DNA of 64,000 bases from an uncultured Pelagibacteraceae bacterium. Its GTDB lineage: Bacteria > Pseudomonadota > Alphaproteobacteria > Pelagibacterales > Pelagibacteraceae. Within the stretch, counting starts at the first letter, position 1. Every line of letters begins with the position of its first letter. The stretch lies in contig CACPKA010000004.1 in the NCBI GenBank assembly GCA_902634485.1, forward strand, positions 1-64,000. The letters are read 5' to 3'. The notes beneath the pieces were generated by a model. It was not told the DNA's origin, searched no databases, and saw only the letters and a program-made list of their open reading frames with translations. Positions 1 to 10,561 of the stretch are shown one piece after another. The position numbers were made by a program, and so were the translations under genes.

Positions 1-2
1 CT

Positions 3-1616
3 TATTATTTTTTATCTTTAATAATTATAATCATTTTTTTTATAAGTATAAATTTAAATATCTATTGGTTTTATAATTTTATAAAAATGATTTTTTCCAA
101 AAAATTATTTAAAAATAATTTGGATAGAGACGAAAATAATGTTAACGAAATTAGTGAAACATCCATTGCTTATGAAAAACCGATACAAGAAGACTTACCT
201 TTTACAAAAATTAAGGATGAAAATAATTTCAAACAAGTAAAATTCAAGTTGCCTATAATTGACTTTTTAAAGTTTCCTTCAAAAACTGAAAGAAAAGAAA
301 ATTTATCAGATAACGCTGTTGATAAAGATTTTTTAGAAAAAATTCTTTTAGATTTTGGTGTAGAAGGGCAAATAAAAAAAATAAGTCATGGTCCTGTTGT
401 AAGTTTAAATGAATTTGAACCTGCGCCTGGCGTTAAAGTTTCTAAAATAATTAATTTATCAGATGACATAGCCAGAAATACTAGTTCAGAGTCTGCGAGA
501 ATTTCCACTATTCCTGGAAAAAATACTATTGGAATAGAGCTACCTAAATCGAAACGAGAATATGTATATTTAAGCGAAATTATTTCTGAAAATAATTTTA
601 AAAATAAAGACATAAAGTTACCAATTGCACTAGGGAAAGATATTTCAGGTTTGCCAATTACTGGTGATTTATCTTCTATGCCACATTTATTAATTGCAGG
701 AACTACTGGCTCAGGTAAATCAATCTGTATAAATACAATTATACTTTCTTTATTATACAGACATACACCTGATAAATGTAAATTTATTTTAATTGATCCT
801 AAAATGCTAGAACTATCGACCTATGAAGGAATTCCTCATTTATTATGTCCTGTAATTACTGAAGCTAAAAAAGCTGCTTCAGTTCTTGGATGGGTCGTTA
901 AAGAAATGGAAAATAGATATAGATTAATGACAAAAGAAGGAGTTAGAAATATAGATGGTTACAATAGTAAACATAAATTACCTATGCCCTACATTGTTGT
1001 TATTGTCGACGAAATGTCTGATTTGATGTTGGTGGCTGGCAAAGAAATAGAAAATTATGTTCAGAAACTATCTCAAATGGCAAGAGCTGCAGGTATTCAC
1101 TTAATTATGGCAACTCAAAGACCTAGTGTTGATGTAATAACCGGCACAATAAAAGCAAATTTTCCAACCAGAATTTCTTTTCAAGTCACTTCTAAAATAG
1201 ATAGTAGAACAATAATCGGAGAACAAGGAGCTGAGCAACTTTTAGGAAAAGGTGATATGTTATATATGTCTTCAGCTAATAGAATAGTAAGAATTCATGC
1301 TCCTTATGTTTCAGAAAGTGAAATTGAAAAAATAAATAATTTTTTAAGATTACAAGCTGAACCAGACTATATAGATGAAATTTTGAATTTTGCAGATGAA
1401 AAAGAAATGGGAGAAAGTTATTTAAGCAATGAAAATAAAGATGAACTGTATAACCAAGCAGTAGAAATAATAAAAACAGAAGGAAAGGCTTCAACCTCAT
1501 TTCTACAAAGAAAATTACAAATTGGATACAATCGTGCAGCAAGAATTATTGACACAATGGAAGCTGAAGGAATAGTCAGCAAGGCTAACCATGTTGGTAA
1601 AAGAGAAGTTCTTTGA
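3..1616 (+). CDS. ftsK: DNA translocase FtsK (5' truncated by window edge)
   Basis: Walker A LLIAGTTGSGKS, DEMSDLMLVAGKEIE, ATQRPSVDVITGTIKANFPTR, C-terminal gamma domain. The frame stays open upstream of the ATG at 87 and encodes hydrophobic residues (YYFLSLIIIIIFFISINLNIYWFYNF), so the real start lies outside the window. Confidence 0.95.
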   Translation, partial: YYFLSLIIIIIFFISINLNIYWFYNFIKMIFSKKLFKNNLDRDENNVNEISETSIAYEKPIQEDLPFTKIKDENNFKQVKFKLPIIDFLKFPSKTERKENLSDNAVDKDFLEKILLDFGVEGQIKKISHGPVVSLNEFEPAPGVKVSKIINLSDDIARNTSSESARISTIPGKNTIGIELPKSKREYVYLSEIISENNFKNKDIKLPIALGKDISGLPITGDLSSMPHLLIAGTTGSGKSICINTIILSLLYRHTPDKCKFILIDPKMLELSTYEGIPHLLCPVITEAKKAASVLGWVVKEMENRYRLMTKEGVRNIDGYNSKHKLPMPYIVVIVDEMSDLMLVAGKEIENYVQKLSQMARAAGIHLIMATQRPSVDVITGTIKANFPTRISFQVTSKIDSRTIIGEQGAEQLLGKGDMLYMSSANRIVRIHAPYVSESEIEKINNFLRLQAEPDYIDEILNFADEKEMGESYLSNENKDELYNQAVEIIKTEGKASTSFLQRKLQIGYNRAARIIDTMEAEGIVSKANHVGKREVL

Positions 1617-2176
1617 TGTTTAAAAGATTATTATTGACTATTTTTTTTTTATTAATTTATTTTAAATCCTCAGAAAGTTCTGAAAAACAAAATATTATAA
1701 ATTATTTAGATGAAATAGATAATTTAACTTTTAATTTTAAACAAACAATAGATGAAAAAACTGAAAAAGGAAATTGTACTATAGAATACCCAAAAAAGAT
1801 CTATTGTTTGTATGATAATAGAAATAAAAAAATAATAGTTTCTAATGGAAAATCACTAGCAATTAAAAATCAAGCTAGCAATCAATATTATCTATATTCA
1901 CTAAAAAAAACACCTCTAGAATTACTTCTTGATAAAAAATTTTTAATTCAAGAAATAAAAAATTCAAAAAGTAGAATTATAGATAATAAATATATTAATT
2001 TTAAAATAGTTAAAAATAATAATGAAATAAATATTTTTTTTGACAAAAAAAATTTAAATTTATTAGGATGGCAAACAGAAGATATTTATCAAAACTTAGT
2101 AATTACATATATTTATAAAATTCGTTACAACCAAATGATTGATAAAAAAATATTTAAACTACCTAAGAGAAATTAA
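1613..2176 (+). CDS. lolA: outer-membrane lipoprotein carrier protein LolA-like
   Basis: Signal peptide, NLTFNFKQ...KGNCTIEYPKKIYCLYDN pattern, position after ftsK. Confidence 0.75.
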   Translation: MMFKRLLLTIFFLLIYFKSSESSEKQNIINYLDEIDNLTFNFKQTIDEKTEKGNCTIEYPKKIYCLYDNRNKKIIVSNGKSLAIKNQASNQYYLYSLKKTPLELLLDKKFLIQEIKNSKSRIIDNKYINFKIVKNNNEINIFFDKKNLNLLGWQTEDIYQNLVITYIYKIRYNQMIDKKIFKLPKRN

Positions 2177-2682
2177 ACAGATTTAAAATTTATTAATTCT
2201 TTATTATAAATCTTCATACCTCTACATAAATAATTATTCAAAGCATTTTTATGATCTAGTGAACATGTGTGTACCCAAACTCGTTTTACTTTGTAAGAAA
2301 ATGATATTTTAATTGCTTCAGTTAACAAATATCCTCCCAATTTTTTTTCTAGATATTCTTTTAATAACCCAAGATATGCTATTTCAATTTCTGATTTTTC
2401 TTTATGGTAAATAAGTTCAAAAAAACCGCATATATCATTATCTTTTTTTAAAATAAACGTAGACACATTTGGATTAGAAACATAATCCATCCATTTTTTA
2501 TCATCCCAAATTAGTCTATCATTCCATTCATGATTTTTACCAATTTGCTTATAAAAAAATTTATTTAATTGAAAATCACTCTTACAAACTTTTTCGACAT
2601 TGAAATTGTTGCTTGGTTTTTCTTTATATATAAGTTCGTTCAGTGATTTTATTTCTAAATAATTTCTGTTAATATTTTCCAT
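2173..2682 (-). CDS. GNAT family N-acetyltransferase
   Basis: GFFELIYHKEKSEIEIAYLGLLKEYLEKKLGGYLLTEAI acetyl-CoA binding motif pattern. Confidence 0.75.
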   Translation of the reverse strand: MENINRNYLEIKSLNELIYKEKPSNNFNVEKVCKSDFQLNKFFYKQIGKNHEWNDRLIWDDKKWMDYVSNPNVSTFILKKDNDICGFFELIYHKEKSEIEIAYLGLLKEYLEKKLGGYLLTEAIKISFSYKVKRVWVHTCSLDHKNALNNYLCRGMKIYNKELINFKSV

Positions 2683-3047
2683 TACTGAACCATTTTTCCT
2701 ACTTTTTCACCTCCAAATAAATGAAAATGTAAATGTGGAACTTCTTGTCCACCATCTTCACTTACATTGGCCAATGCTCTATAGCCTTTACCCGTATCAA
2801 CTGAAATTCCAAGTTTTTTAGCAACAGTATTTATTCCTTTTAATAATCCAACCATTTCTTCAGATGAAGCCTTCTGACTGAAATCATCAAGATCAACATA
2901 TTTTCCTTTTGGAATAACTAACGCATGAATTTTTTTTTGTGGATTTATATCATAAAAAGATAATACAAAATCATCCTCATAAATCTTTTTACAAGGAATT
3001 TCTCCTCTTAATATTTTTGCAAATATATTATTATCGTCGTAACTCAT
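2682..3047 (-). CDS. HIT family protein (HinT-like)
   Basis: HLHFHLFGG histidine triad; IFAKILRGEIPCKKIYEDD N-terminus. Confidence 0.95.
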   Translation of the reverse strand: MSYDDNNIFAKILRGEIPCKKIYEDDFVLSFYDINPQKKIHALVIPKGKYVDLDDFSQKASSEEMVGLLKGINTVAKKLGISVDTGKGYRALANVSEDGGQEVPHLHFHLFGGEKVGKMVQ

Positions 3048-3316
3048 TTTTTTCTTTTATTTAATTCTTCCATTACATTTTCAATTTTAACATCATTTGC
3101 CTCTAGATACATTATAAGATGATAAAAAACGTCAGCAGCTTCATGAATTATATTATTATTTTTATCTACAGCTTCAATTAATTCATTAATTTCCTCTAAA
3201 ACTTTTTCTTTGCTAAAAGATTTGTCACTTAAAAGTTTATTTGTATATGAATCTTGAACAGGATTATTTTTTCTATCTCTTGCAAGTTTAAATAGGCTTT
3301 CTAAAGTATTTAACAT
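3044..3316 (-). CDS. hisE: phosphoribosyl-ATP pyrophosphatase
   Basis: MazG-like EEINELIEAVDKNNNIIHEAADVFYHLIMYLE, in his cluster. Confidence 0.9.
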   Translation of the reverse strand: MLNTLESLFKLARDRKNNPVQDSYTNKLLSDKSFSKEKVLEEINELIEAVDKNNNIIHEAADVFYHLIMYLEANDVKIENVMEELNKRKK

Positions 3317-3317
3317 T

Positions 3318-4073
3318 CTAAATCCTAACTGGTATTCCTTTTGAGTTCAAATATTCTTTAGCCTCTTTGACAGAATATTTTCCATAGTGAAATATAGATG
3401 CAGCTAAAACAGCACTAGCATTTCCTAATTTAATTCCATCTACTAAGTGATCTAAATTGCCTACTCCACCAGACGCAATAACTGGAATATTTACTTTAGA
3501 AGATATTTTAGATGTTAAATCAATATCAAATCCAACTTGAGTTCCATCTCTATCCATAGAAGTAACCAACAATTCGCCCGCTCCACTTTCTTCCATCTTT
3601 TTAGCAAATTCTATTGCATCAATTCCTGTATTTTTTCTTCCACCATGAGTGAAAACTTCCCATTTTTCTCCATTTTTTTTAGCATCTATTGCAACAACAA
3701 TACATTGAGATCCAAATTTTTTAGAACTATCAATAACAACTTCTGAATTTTGAACAGCGGCAGTATTTATCGAAACTTTATCAGCTCCACAATTTAATAA
3801 TTTACTTATATCATTAACACTTCTAACACCTCCTCCAACTGTTAATGGTACAAAACATTTCTTTGAAGTGTCTTTAACAACATCATAAATGATATCTCGA
3901 TTTTCATTTGAAGCAGTAATATCTAAAAAACAAATCTCATCAGCTCCACCATCACTATAAATTTTGGCTTGTTCAACTGGGTCTCCTGCATCCTTCAAAT
4001 CAACAAAGTTAATACCTTTAACAACACGACCATTCTTAACATCTAAACAGGGTATTATTCTATTTTTCAGCAT
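3318..4073 (-). CDS. hisF: imidazole glycerol phosphate synthase cyclase subunit HisF
   Basis: [58 protein letters not shown]. Confidence 0.98.
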   Translation of the reverse strand: MLKNRIIPCLDVKNGRVVKGINFVDLKDAGDPVEQAKIYSDGGADEICFLDITASNENRDIIYDVVKDTSKKCFVPLTVGGGVRSVNDISKLLNCGADKVSINTAAVQNSEVVIDSSKKFGSQCIVVAIDAKKNGEKWEVFTHGGRKNTGIDAIEFAKKMEESGAGELLVTSMDRDGTQVGFDIDLTSKISSKVNIPVIASGGVGNLDHLVDGIKLGNASAVLAASIFHYGKYSVKEAKEYLNSKGIPVRI

Positions 4074-4079
4074 TTAAAA

Positions 4080-4829
4080 TTAGCTTAATAAGTTAACTAT
4101 GTTTCCTGACACCGACAAACGTCCATCATATATTGCTTTGCCAACTATTACACCTTCAAAGTATTCTGGGTGTTGTTTTACTGTAACTATATCATTTATA
4201 GATCCTACCCCTCCTGAGACTACAACTGGAATTTTATTTTCAAGAAGTTTAACGATTTTTATAGTTTCTTCGAAATTGGGTCTTGTTAAAGTTCCATCTC
4301 GTTCAATATCAGTATAAATTATTCTGGAAACTCCAATATCTTTAATTTGCATTAAATAATCTGTTGCAAGGATATTTGTTTGATCTTTCCATCCTTTAAG
4401 AGCTATATATCCTTCACGTACGTCGAGACCTACTGCTATTTTGTTTTTAAATTTGTTACAAACATTTTCAAGAAATTTTTGATCCCTAACAGCAATAGTT
4501 CCTAAAACAACTCTGTCTACTCCCACATCAATTAATTTCGCTATATGGTCAATTGTTCTTATCCCACCACCTACTTGGACTCTCATTTGTACATTAGTAG
4601 TATTAACCTTAGTCTGATTGCATATTTTCTCTATCAATTTTCCATTAACTGGCTCTCCACTGAGAGCTCCATCTAAATCAACTATATGAAGATCACAAAA
4701 TCCTTGATTTGAAAATTCTTTAGCCTGATCTAAAGGGGTTTTTTCATAAGTAGTACTTTTCTTAAAATCACCCTTCACAAGCCTCACACACTTTCCATTT
4801 TTTATATCTATCGCGGGAAATATTTTCAT
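4080..4829 (-). CDS. hisA: phosphoribosylformimino-5-aminoimidazole carboxamide ribotide isomerase HisA
   Basis: MKIFPAIDIKNGKCVRLVKGDF, VQVGGGIRT, VVVSGGVGSINDI. Confidence 0.98.
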   Translation of the reverse strand: MKIFPAIDIKNGKCVRLVKGDFKKSTTYEKTPLDQAKEFSNQGFCDLHIVDLDGALSGEPVNGKLIEKICNQTKVNTTNVQMRVQVGGGIRTIDHIAKLIDVGVDRVVLGTIAVRDQKFLENVCNKFKNKIAVGLDVREGYIALKGWKDQTNILATDYLMQIKDIGVSRIIYTDIERDGTLTRPNFEETIKIVKLLENKIPVVVSGGVGSINDIVTVKQHPEYFEGVIVGKAIYDGRLSVSGNIVNLLS

Positions 4830-5456
4830 TTATAAATTTATAAAATTATCAATTATTTTTAATCCAATTTTGTCACTCTTTTCTGGATGAAATTGTGTCC
4901 CAAATAAATTTTCTTTTTCAACAGAACAAACAATATTTGATGAATAGTCTGTTGTTGCTGAAATTACATTTTTATGATTTGGTATAAATTCATAGCTGTG
5001 CACAAAATACATGTGAGAGTTATTTTCTATATTTTTAAAAATCTTACTTTCTTTAACAATATTTATTTGATTCCAACCAATGTGAGGAAGTTTATATTTT
5101 CCATTTTGATTATCAATTTTTGATACTATTCCTGAAATCCAACCAAGACCCTTTGTTTCTGTTTCCTCATAACCAATATCTGCAAACATTTGTAATCCAA
5201 CACAAATCCCTAAAAGTGGTTTTTTATTTTTAATTGCAAACTCATTAAGTGTATCGACCAAACCATTAATATTATTTAAAGCATCTATACAACTTTTAAA
5301 CGAACCCTGCCCAGGCAAAACTACTTTATCGCTAGATTTAATCTTATTTAAATCTGAAGTTACCTCTATATTTACTTTATCCTTAGCAACTTGGTTAAAG
5401 GAGTTTATTACAGAGCTAATATTACCTGAGTTATAGTCAACAATTGTGACGTTCAT
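4830..5456 (-). CDS. hisH: imidazole glycerol phosphate synthase glutaminase subunit HisH
   Basis: VVLPGQGSF, GICVGLQM, GTQFHPEKSDKIG glutamine amidotransferase motifs. Confidence 0.97.
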   Translation of the reverse strand: MNVTIVDYNSGNISSVINSFNQVAKDKVNIEVTSDLNKIKSSDKVVLPGQGSFKSCIDALNNINGLVDTLNEFAIKNKKPLLGICVGLQMFADIGYEETETKGLGWISGIVSKIDNQNGKYKLPHIGWNQINIVKESKIFKNIENNSHMYFVHSYEFIPNHKNVISATTDYSSNIVCSVEKENLFGTQFHPEKSDKIGLKIIDNFINL

Positions 5457-5461
5457 TAAAT

Positions 5462-6052
5462 TTATAAAGAACCTTTTGTTGAAGGTATAGTTTTTTTATT
5501 TCTAGGATCCATTTCTAATGCTACACGCAATGATCTCGCCAATCCTTTAAAACATGATTCAATTATATGATGACTATTATCACCATAAATATTTTCAACA
5601 TGTAAAGTGATACCTGCGGCTTGAGAAAAAGCTTGGAACCACTCTTTGAATAATTCAGTATCCATTTCACCTAATTTTTCAACTTTCAATTTTACATTCC
5701 AAATTAAATAAGGTCTATTTGAAACGTCCAATGCAACTCTAGTTAATGTTTCATCCATAGGAATTAATGCATGAGCATATCTTTTTATACCTACAAATTT
5801 TTTAGATGCTTTTTTAAGACATTCTCCAATTGCAATTCCTGTATCTTCAGTAGTATGATGAAGATCAATATGAGTATCACCTTTTGCTTTAAGTTTTAAA
5901 TCTATAGAAGAATGTTTGCTTAATTGTTCTAACATATGATCTAAAAAACCTATCCCGCTTTTAATTACATATTTTCCTTTACCATCTATATTTAAATCTA
6001 CACTTATTGATGTCTCTTTGGTTTTTCTTAATATTTTTGCTTTTCGTTTCAT
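5462..6052 (-). CDS. hisB: imidazoleglycerol-phosphate dehydratase HisB
   Basis: [51 protein letters not shown]. Confidence 0.98.
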   Translation of the reverse strand: MKRKAKILRKTKETSISVDLNIDGKGKYVIKSGIGFLDHMLEQLSKHSSIDLKLKAKGDTHIDLHHTTEDTGIAIGECLKKASKKFVGIKRYAHALIPMDETLTRVALDVSNRPYLIWNVKLKVEKLGEMDTELFKEWFQAFSQAAGITLHVENIYGDNSHHIIESCFKGLARSLRVALEMDPRNKKTIPSTKGSL

Positions 6053-6106
6053 AATTTTAATAGGTATATATACATTATCTGCTTATATCAATATTAGTAT
6101 CTAGCC

Positions 6107-6134
6107 CTTGAACTATAAGAATTAATATCCATCT
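6107..6134 (+). promoter_or_regulatory. sigma-32 (RpoH)-like promoter for hslVU
   Basis: CCCTTGAA (CTTGAA 6107-6112), 16-nt spacer, CCATCT (6129-6134), directly upstream of the heat-shock protease gene hslV. Confidence 0.7.
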
Positions 6135-6141
6135 AATAGAC

Positions 6142-6657
6142 ATGACAACAATTGTATTAATAAGAAAAAAAAATGAAGTTGTGGTTGCTGGAGATGGTCA
6201 AGTTAGTATGGCAAATACAGTTATTAAAAGCACAGCTAAGAAAGTTAGAAAAATTGAGAAAAGAAATGTAATTGCTGGATTTGCAGGTTCAACTGCGGAT
6301 GCTCTAACTTTATTTGAAAGACTTGAATCAAAATTAGAAAAGCATGCAGGTAATTTATCTAGAGCTGCTGTAGAATTAGCGAAAGATTGGCGAACTGATA
6401 AATATTTGAGAAGACTAGAAGCTCTTATGGCAGTTGGAGATAAAGAAAAAAGTTTTATTATTTCAGGAACTGGAGATGTTCTGGAACCCGAAGGTGATAT
6501 AATAGGTATTGGATCTGGAGGGAATTATGCACTTGCAGCAGCAAAAGTTTTAATGGAAACAGAATTATCTGCTGAAGAAGTGGCAAAAAAAGCAATCAAA
6601 GTTGCCTCTGATATATGTGTTTTTACAAATAATAATTTAAATATAGAAAAAATTTAA
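6142..6657 (+). CDS. hslV: HslV (ClpQ) peptidase subunit
   Basis: [29 protein letters not shown]; followed by hslU. Confidence 0.98.
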   Translation: MTTIVLIRKKNEVVVAGDGQVSMANTVIKSTAKKVRKIEKRNVIAGFAGSTADALTLFERLESKLEKHAGNLSRAAVELAKDWRTDKYLRRLEALMAVGDKEKSFIISGTGDVLEPEGDIIGIGSGGNYALAAAKVLMETELSAEEVAKKAIKVASDICVFTNNNLNIEKI

Positions 6658-8027
6658 TGGAAAAATCTAACGTAACGTCTTTAATACCAAAAGGTAATAA
6701 AAAAAATGAAAAGGATTCTTTTATAAGTTCCTTATCTCCAAGAGAAATAGTATCCGAACTTGATAGATATGTTGTAGGGCAAAATAAAGCTAAAAGAGCT
6801 GTTGCTATAGCTTTAAGAAATAGATGGAGACGACAAGCTTTAAAAGATGACATGAAAGATGAAGTTTTACCAAAAAATATTTTAATGATAGGCCCTACTG
6901 GAGTAGGAAAAACAGAAATATCAAGACGTTTATCAAAATTAGCAGAAGCACCTTTTGTTAAAGTTGAAGCTACTCGCTTTACAGAGGTTGGATATGTTGG
7001 AAGAGATGTTGAACAAATTGTAAGAGATTTACTTGAGATTGCAATAGCAATGGAAAAAGTAAAGAAAAGAAAAGAAGTTCATACTAAAGCACAAAAATTA
7101 GCAGAAGATAGAGTTCTTGATGCTTTAGTTGGTAATAAAGCAAGTGTAGCAACAAGAGAAAGTTTTCGGAAAAGATTAAGAAATGGCGATCTAGATGACA
7201 ATGAAATAGAAATAGCTGTCAGTGAAAGTAACAATATGCCATCTTTTGAGATACCAGGCATGCCTGGAGCAAATGTTGGCATGATTAATCTCAGTGATAT
7301 GCTTGGTAAATCTATGGGTAATAAAGCAAAAAAGAAAAGAATGACTGTAAAAGAATCTCATGAAATATTAATAAACGAAGAATCGGATAAACTTATTGAA
7401 GAAGATAAAATAATTAAATCTGCAAAAAATTCTACGGAAAATAATGGAATTGTTTTTTTAGATGAAATTGATAAAATTTCTGCAAGAAATGACCGTGTCG
7501 GTGGCGATGTTTCTAGAGAAGGAGTTCAACGAGATTTACTTCCATTAATCGAGGGTACTACAGTAAGCACAAAATATGGCCCAATAAAAACAGATCATAT
7601 ATTATTTATTGCTTCTGGTGCATTTCAACTTGCAAAACCTTCTGATTTACTTCCTGAACTCCAAGGAAGACTTCCAATAAGAGTAGAACTGGACGCGTTA
7701 ACAAGTGATGACTTTAAGAGAATTCTTAAAGAACCGGATAACAGTTTAATAAAACAATATAAAGCATTATTAGAAACAGAAAATGTGGAATTAGATTTTA
7801 CTGATGATGGTATTGATACTATTGCTAACCTTGCAACAGAAGTAAACGCTAGTGTAGAAAATATTGGCGCAAGAAGATTACATACAATTATAGAAAAAGT
7901 TTTAGATGACGTTAGTTTTACTGCTACAGATAGATCTGGTGAAAAAATAATAATTAATTCTGATTTTGTTAAGAAAAATTTAGGTAATTTAGTTAAAGAT
8001 ACTGATTTATCAAAATTTATTCTTTAA
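6657..8027 (+). CDS. hslU: ATP-dependent HslUV protease ATPase subunit HslU
   Basis: [49 protein letters not shown]. Confidence 0.98.
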   Translation: MEKSNVTSLIPKGNKKNEKDSFISSLSPREIVSELDRYVVGQNKAKRAVAIALRNRWRRQALKDDMKDEVLPKNILMIGPTGVGKTEISRRLSKLAEAPFVKVEATRFTEVGYVGRDVEQIVRDLLEIAIAMEKVKKRKEVHTKAQKLAEDRVLDALVGNKASVATRESFRKRLRNGDLDDNEIEIAVSESNNMPSFEIPGMPGANVGMINLSDMLGKSMGNKAKKKRMTVKESHEILINEESDKLIEEDKIIKSAKNSTENNGIVFLDEIDKISARNDRVGGDVSREGVQRDLLPLIEGTTVSTKYGPIKTDHILFIASGAFQLAKPSDLLPELQGRLPIRVELDALTSDDFKRILKEPDNSLIKQYKALLETENVELDFTDDGIDTIANLATEVNASVENIGARRLHTIIEKVLDDVSFTATDRSGEKIIINSDFVKKNLGNLVKDTDLSKFIL

Positions 8028-8420
8028 AAAAATATAGAAAGCACCATCTCCCCCATCTTCTACATTAGCCCCTGTTATCTTATTAATAATTTTAGACAAG
8101 TTCTCTTTTGATTTTATATATTCTGGCACAGAGTACTTTAAAATACTTAAATCTTCAGAAACATATGGATTTTCCTTATTTTTAGATCTTAAACCCTTAC
8201 CAGTAATTACCAAAATCTTTTCTACTCCACTTTCAAAACTATTTATAATTAATTCTTCAATAGCTTTATTTGCATCTTTCAAAGAAAATCCATGAAGATC
8301 AATTTTTTTTATAATTTTTTTTTTAATATTAATTTTTGTTTCTTTATCAAGCAATTTTTCTTTTTTTGAAATAAAATCTTGCCAATCTTTTTTATCTTTT
8401 TCTGAAATTTTTTTTTTCAA
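8010..8420 (-). CDS. Smr domain protein
   Basis: [19 protein letters not shown]...ILVITGKG...[10 protein letters not shown] Smr pattern. Confidence 0.85.
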   Translation of the reverse strand: MKKKISEKDKKDWQDFISKKEKLLDKETKINIKKKIIKKIDLHGFSLKDANKAIEELIINSFESGVEKILVITGKGLRSKNKENPYVSEDLSILKYSVPEYIKSKENLSKIINKITGANVEDGGDGAFYIFLKNKF

Positions 8421-9011
8421 TTATATTTGAGTATCTATTAACAACCAATTTGGATTATTTGATTTTGAATCTTTTGAAAATTTCCATGTATCAAAAACTT
8501 TTTTAACTTTTTCTGGATCACCTGTTAAAATTTTATTATTTTTATCTTTCACGCAAGAAATAATTTCACTTACAAAATCAACAGTCACTTCTAAAATATT
8601 ATTAATTTTTTTATGTTCCTTTATATGAGCTGAATCAATACCTATAAAAGTAGTCTCAGATATATTCCCACTTTTTTTTCTTTCATTTAAAGCTTCATTA
8701 AATTGTTCAAAAACCTTTTTGTCTAATAAATATTTAATATTTTTTAAATTGCCTGAAGCAAAATTTGTAATTATTGTTTCATAAGCTATTTTTGCACCTT
8801 TTAAAAAATCTTCTTTAGCTTTTTCATTAAATTCTAATTGGTCTAATTTGCTTTTTAGCGTTTTTTCATTTGGAAAATCATGTGCAAAACTTGATTCCAA
8901 ATTCTCTTCATGGCCAGTTCTTTTCCCTAAAATTCCTCTTAATCTTAAGAAAATAAACCCTGCTATCATAGCCAACAGAATAATATCAATGTACTCGAAA
9001 CTATAATTCAT
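8421..9011 (-). CDS. Tim44-like domain membrane protein
   Basis: N-terminal TM then FLRLRGILGKRTG...FLKGAKIAYETIITNFASGNLKNIKYLLDKKVFEQF; likely start is the internal ATG (MNYSFEYID), not the 9047 start. Confidence 0.8.
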   Translation of the reverse strand: MNYSFEYIDIILLAMIAGFIFLRLRGILGKRTGHEENLESSFAHDFPNEKTLKSKLDQLEFNEKAKEDFLKGAKIAYETIITNFASGNLKNIKYLLDKKVFEQFNEALNERKKSGNISETTFIGIDSAHIKEHKKINNILEVTVDFVSEIISCVKDKNNKILTGDPEKVKKVFDTWKFSKDSKSNNPNWLLIDTQI

Positions 9012-9070
9012 ATATCTGAATGTAATTAGTATATTGCTTAATTTCAACCGGCAAATTACACTAAAGATAA

Positions 9071-9487
9071 ATGAATTTGATTTTAATTTTACTAATATTT
9101 ATTCCATTAACAGAAATTTATCTTTTTATAAAAATAGGATCTTATATTGGAGCATTTAATACAATTTCGTTAATATTAATTACAGCTATAATTGGAGTTA
9201 TATATGCAAGATATGAGGGATTTAACACCTTAAAGTCTGGTATGTCGCAGTTAATAAAAAATCAAATGCCAATTTACGAAATTATATCTGGAGCCGTCCT
9301 AGCTTTTGCAGCATTACTTTTAATCTTACCTGGTTTTGCAACAGATTTAATTGGTTTCCTTCTAATTTTTCCTCCGACGAGAAAATTATTATTTAGAAAT
9401 GTAAAAAATAAATACTCAAAAAACAATATTAAAAAACATGATTTTATTAATGGTGAATTTGAAGATATAGATGAAGATAAAAAATGA
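9071..9487 (+). CDS. fxsA: FxsA family membrane protein
   Basis: PLTEIYLFIKIGSYIGAFNTISLILITAIIGVIYARYEGFNTL; LLILPGFATDLIGFLLIFPPTR. Confidence 0.88.
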   Translation: MNLILILLIFIPLTEIYLFIKIGSYIGAFNTISLILITAIIGVIYARYEGFNTLKSGMSQLIKNQMPIYEIISGAVLAFAALLLILPGFATDLIGFLLIFPPTRKLLFRNVKNKYSKNNIKKHDFINGEFEDIDEDKK

Positions 9488-9900
9488 AAAAATTTAAAGT
9501 ACTAACTCAATTTGTTAAAGATGCATCAAGTGAAACAAAAGATGTTCAAACTTACTTATTTGTAAGAGAATATATTTCAAAATATCAATTAACTATAGAT
9601 ATAACTTCTCAGCCAACAAAAAATAAATTAGTTGAAATTACAACAACTTTAAAATTTGCTGACAAAGACGACAATGCAAAAAAATCTTATTTTGAATTAG
9701 TTTATATAGCTATAGTAAAACTTGATGAAGATCTTAAAGAAAAAAAAGAAATTGAAAAAATTATATTGTGTGAAGTACAAAAAGAAATCCAACCAAAAAT
9801 TGAGAAAGCATTTACAGATTTAATTAATAATTCTGGTTTCGAAAAAGTAACCGTTAAAGATATAGACTTTGATAAACTTTATAACTCAAGATTTAATTAA
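9484..9900 (+). CDS. secB: protein-export chaperone SecB
   Basis: QFVKDASSETKD..., ITTTLKFADKDDNAKKSYFELVYIAI; conserved alphaproteobacterial synteny fxsA-secB-dnaQ. Confidence 0.85.
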   Translation: MKKFKVLTQFVKDASSETKDVQTYLFVREYISKYQLTIDITSQPTKNKLVEITTTLKFADKDDNAKKSYFELVYIAIVKLDEDLKEKKEIEKIILCEVQKEIQPKIEKAFTDLINNSGFEKVTVKDIDFDKLYNSRFN

Positions 9901-10561
9901 AGAAATTTTTTCCTATCTTTGATTTTAAAAAAGCTTTGTGTATTTTAATTTCCTCACTTGTTGGAACAATAATTTTTTTACAATAACTTAAATTACCATA
10001 GAAAAATTCATTTTTTTCTTTCTCGAGTGTTTTAAAATCTAAAGTAGGTTCTTTTTGATCTATTAAATTTATATATACTTTTGATAAGAGTTCACAGTCT
10101 ATTATTGCTGTATGTTTTTCCCTTTTAGAATTATCAATTCTAAACCTTTTACATAAAGCATCTAAACTAATTTGAGCACCTGGATATTTATTTCTAGCTA
10201 TTTCTAAAGTGTCTATGACATTATCTTTATTTATTTTTTCTTTGCCAATTAATGCTAATTCATTATTTAAGTGTGCTATATCAAATTCGGAATTATGAAT
10301 TATTAATTTTTTATTTTTTATAAAATTTAAAAAATCCTCTGATACCTCTTTAAATTTTTTTTGAGTAGATAAAAATTCATCACTATAACCGTGAACTTCA
10401 AATGCTTTTTGGGATACTTTGCGTTCTGGATTTAGATATGTATGAAATTTTTTTGTTGTTGGTATTTGGTTCTCCAATTCTATACAACCAATTTCAACTA
10501 TTCTATGTCCATCTTTAACATCTAGTCCTGTTGTTTCGGTATCGAGTATAATTTCTATCAT
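9893..10561 (-). CDS. dnaQ: DNA polymerase III epsilon subunit
   Basis: IILDTETTGLDVKDGHRIVEIGCIEL, VHGYSDEFL, HNSEFDIAHLNNEL exonuclease motifs. Confidence 0.97.
   Translation of the reverse strand: MIEIILDTETTGLDVKDGHRIVEIGCIELENQIPTTKKFHTYLNPERKVSQKAFEVHGYSDEFLSTQKKFKEVSEDFLNFIKNKKLIIHNSEFDIAHLNNELALIGKEKINKDNVIDTLEIARNKYPGAQISLDALCKRFRIDNSKREKHTAIIDCELLSKVYINLIDQKEPTLDFKTLEKEKNEFFYGNLSYCKKIIVPTSEEIKIHKAFLKSKIGKNFFN

Noticed and set aside
386-613. Minus-strand ORF of 75 aa inside ftsK, and similar antisense ORFs (e.g. 1276-1542, 3537-3746, 4099-4317, 6623-6853, 59926-60231, 62177-62461)
   Set aside because: They lie fully inside well-supported genes on the opposite strand, show low-complexity or shadow composition and have no recognisable domain.
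9893-9900. Short convergent overlaps (hslU/smr 8010-8027, secB/dnaQ 9893-9900, rdgB/42645-42661)
   Set aside because: Common in streamlined genomes; recorded but not unusual individually.
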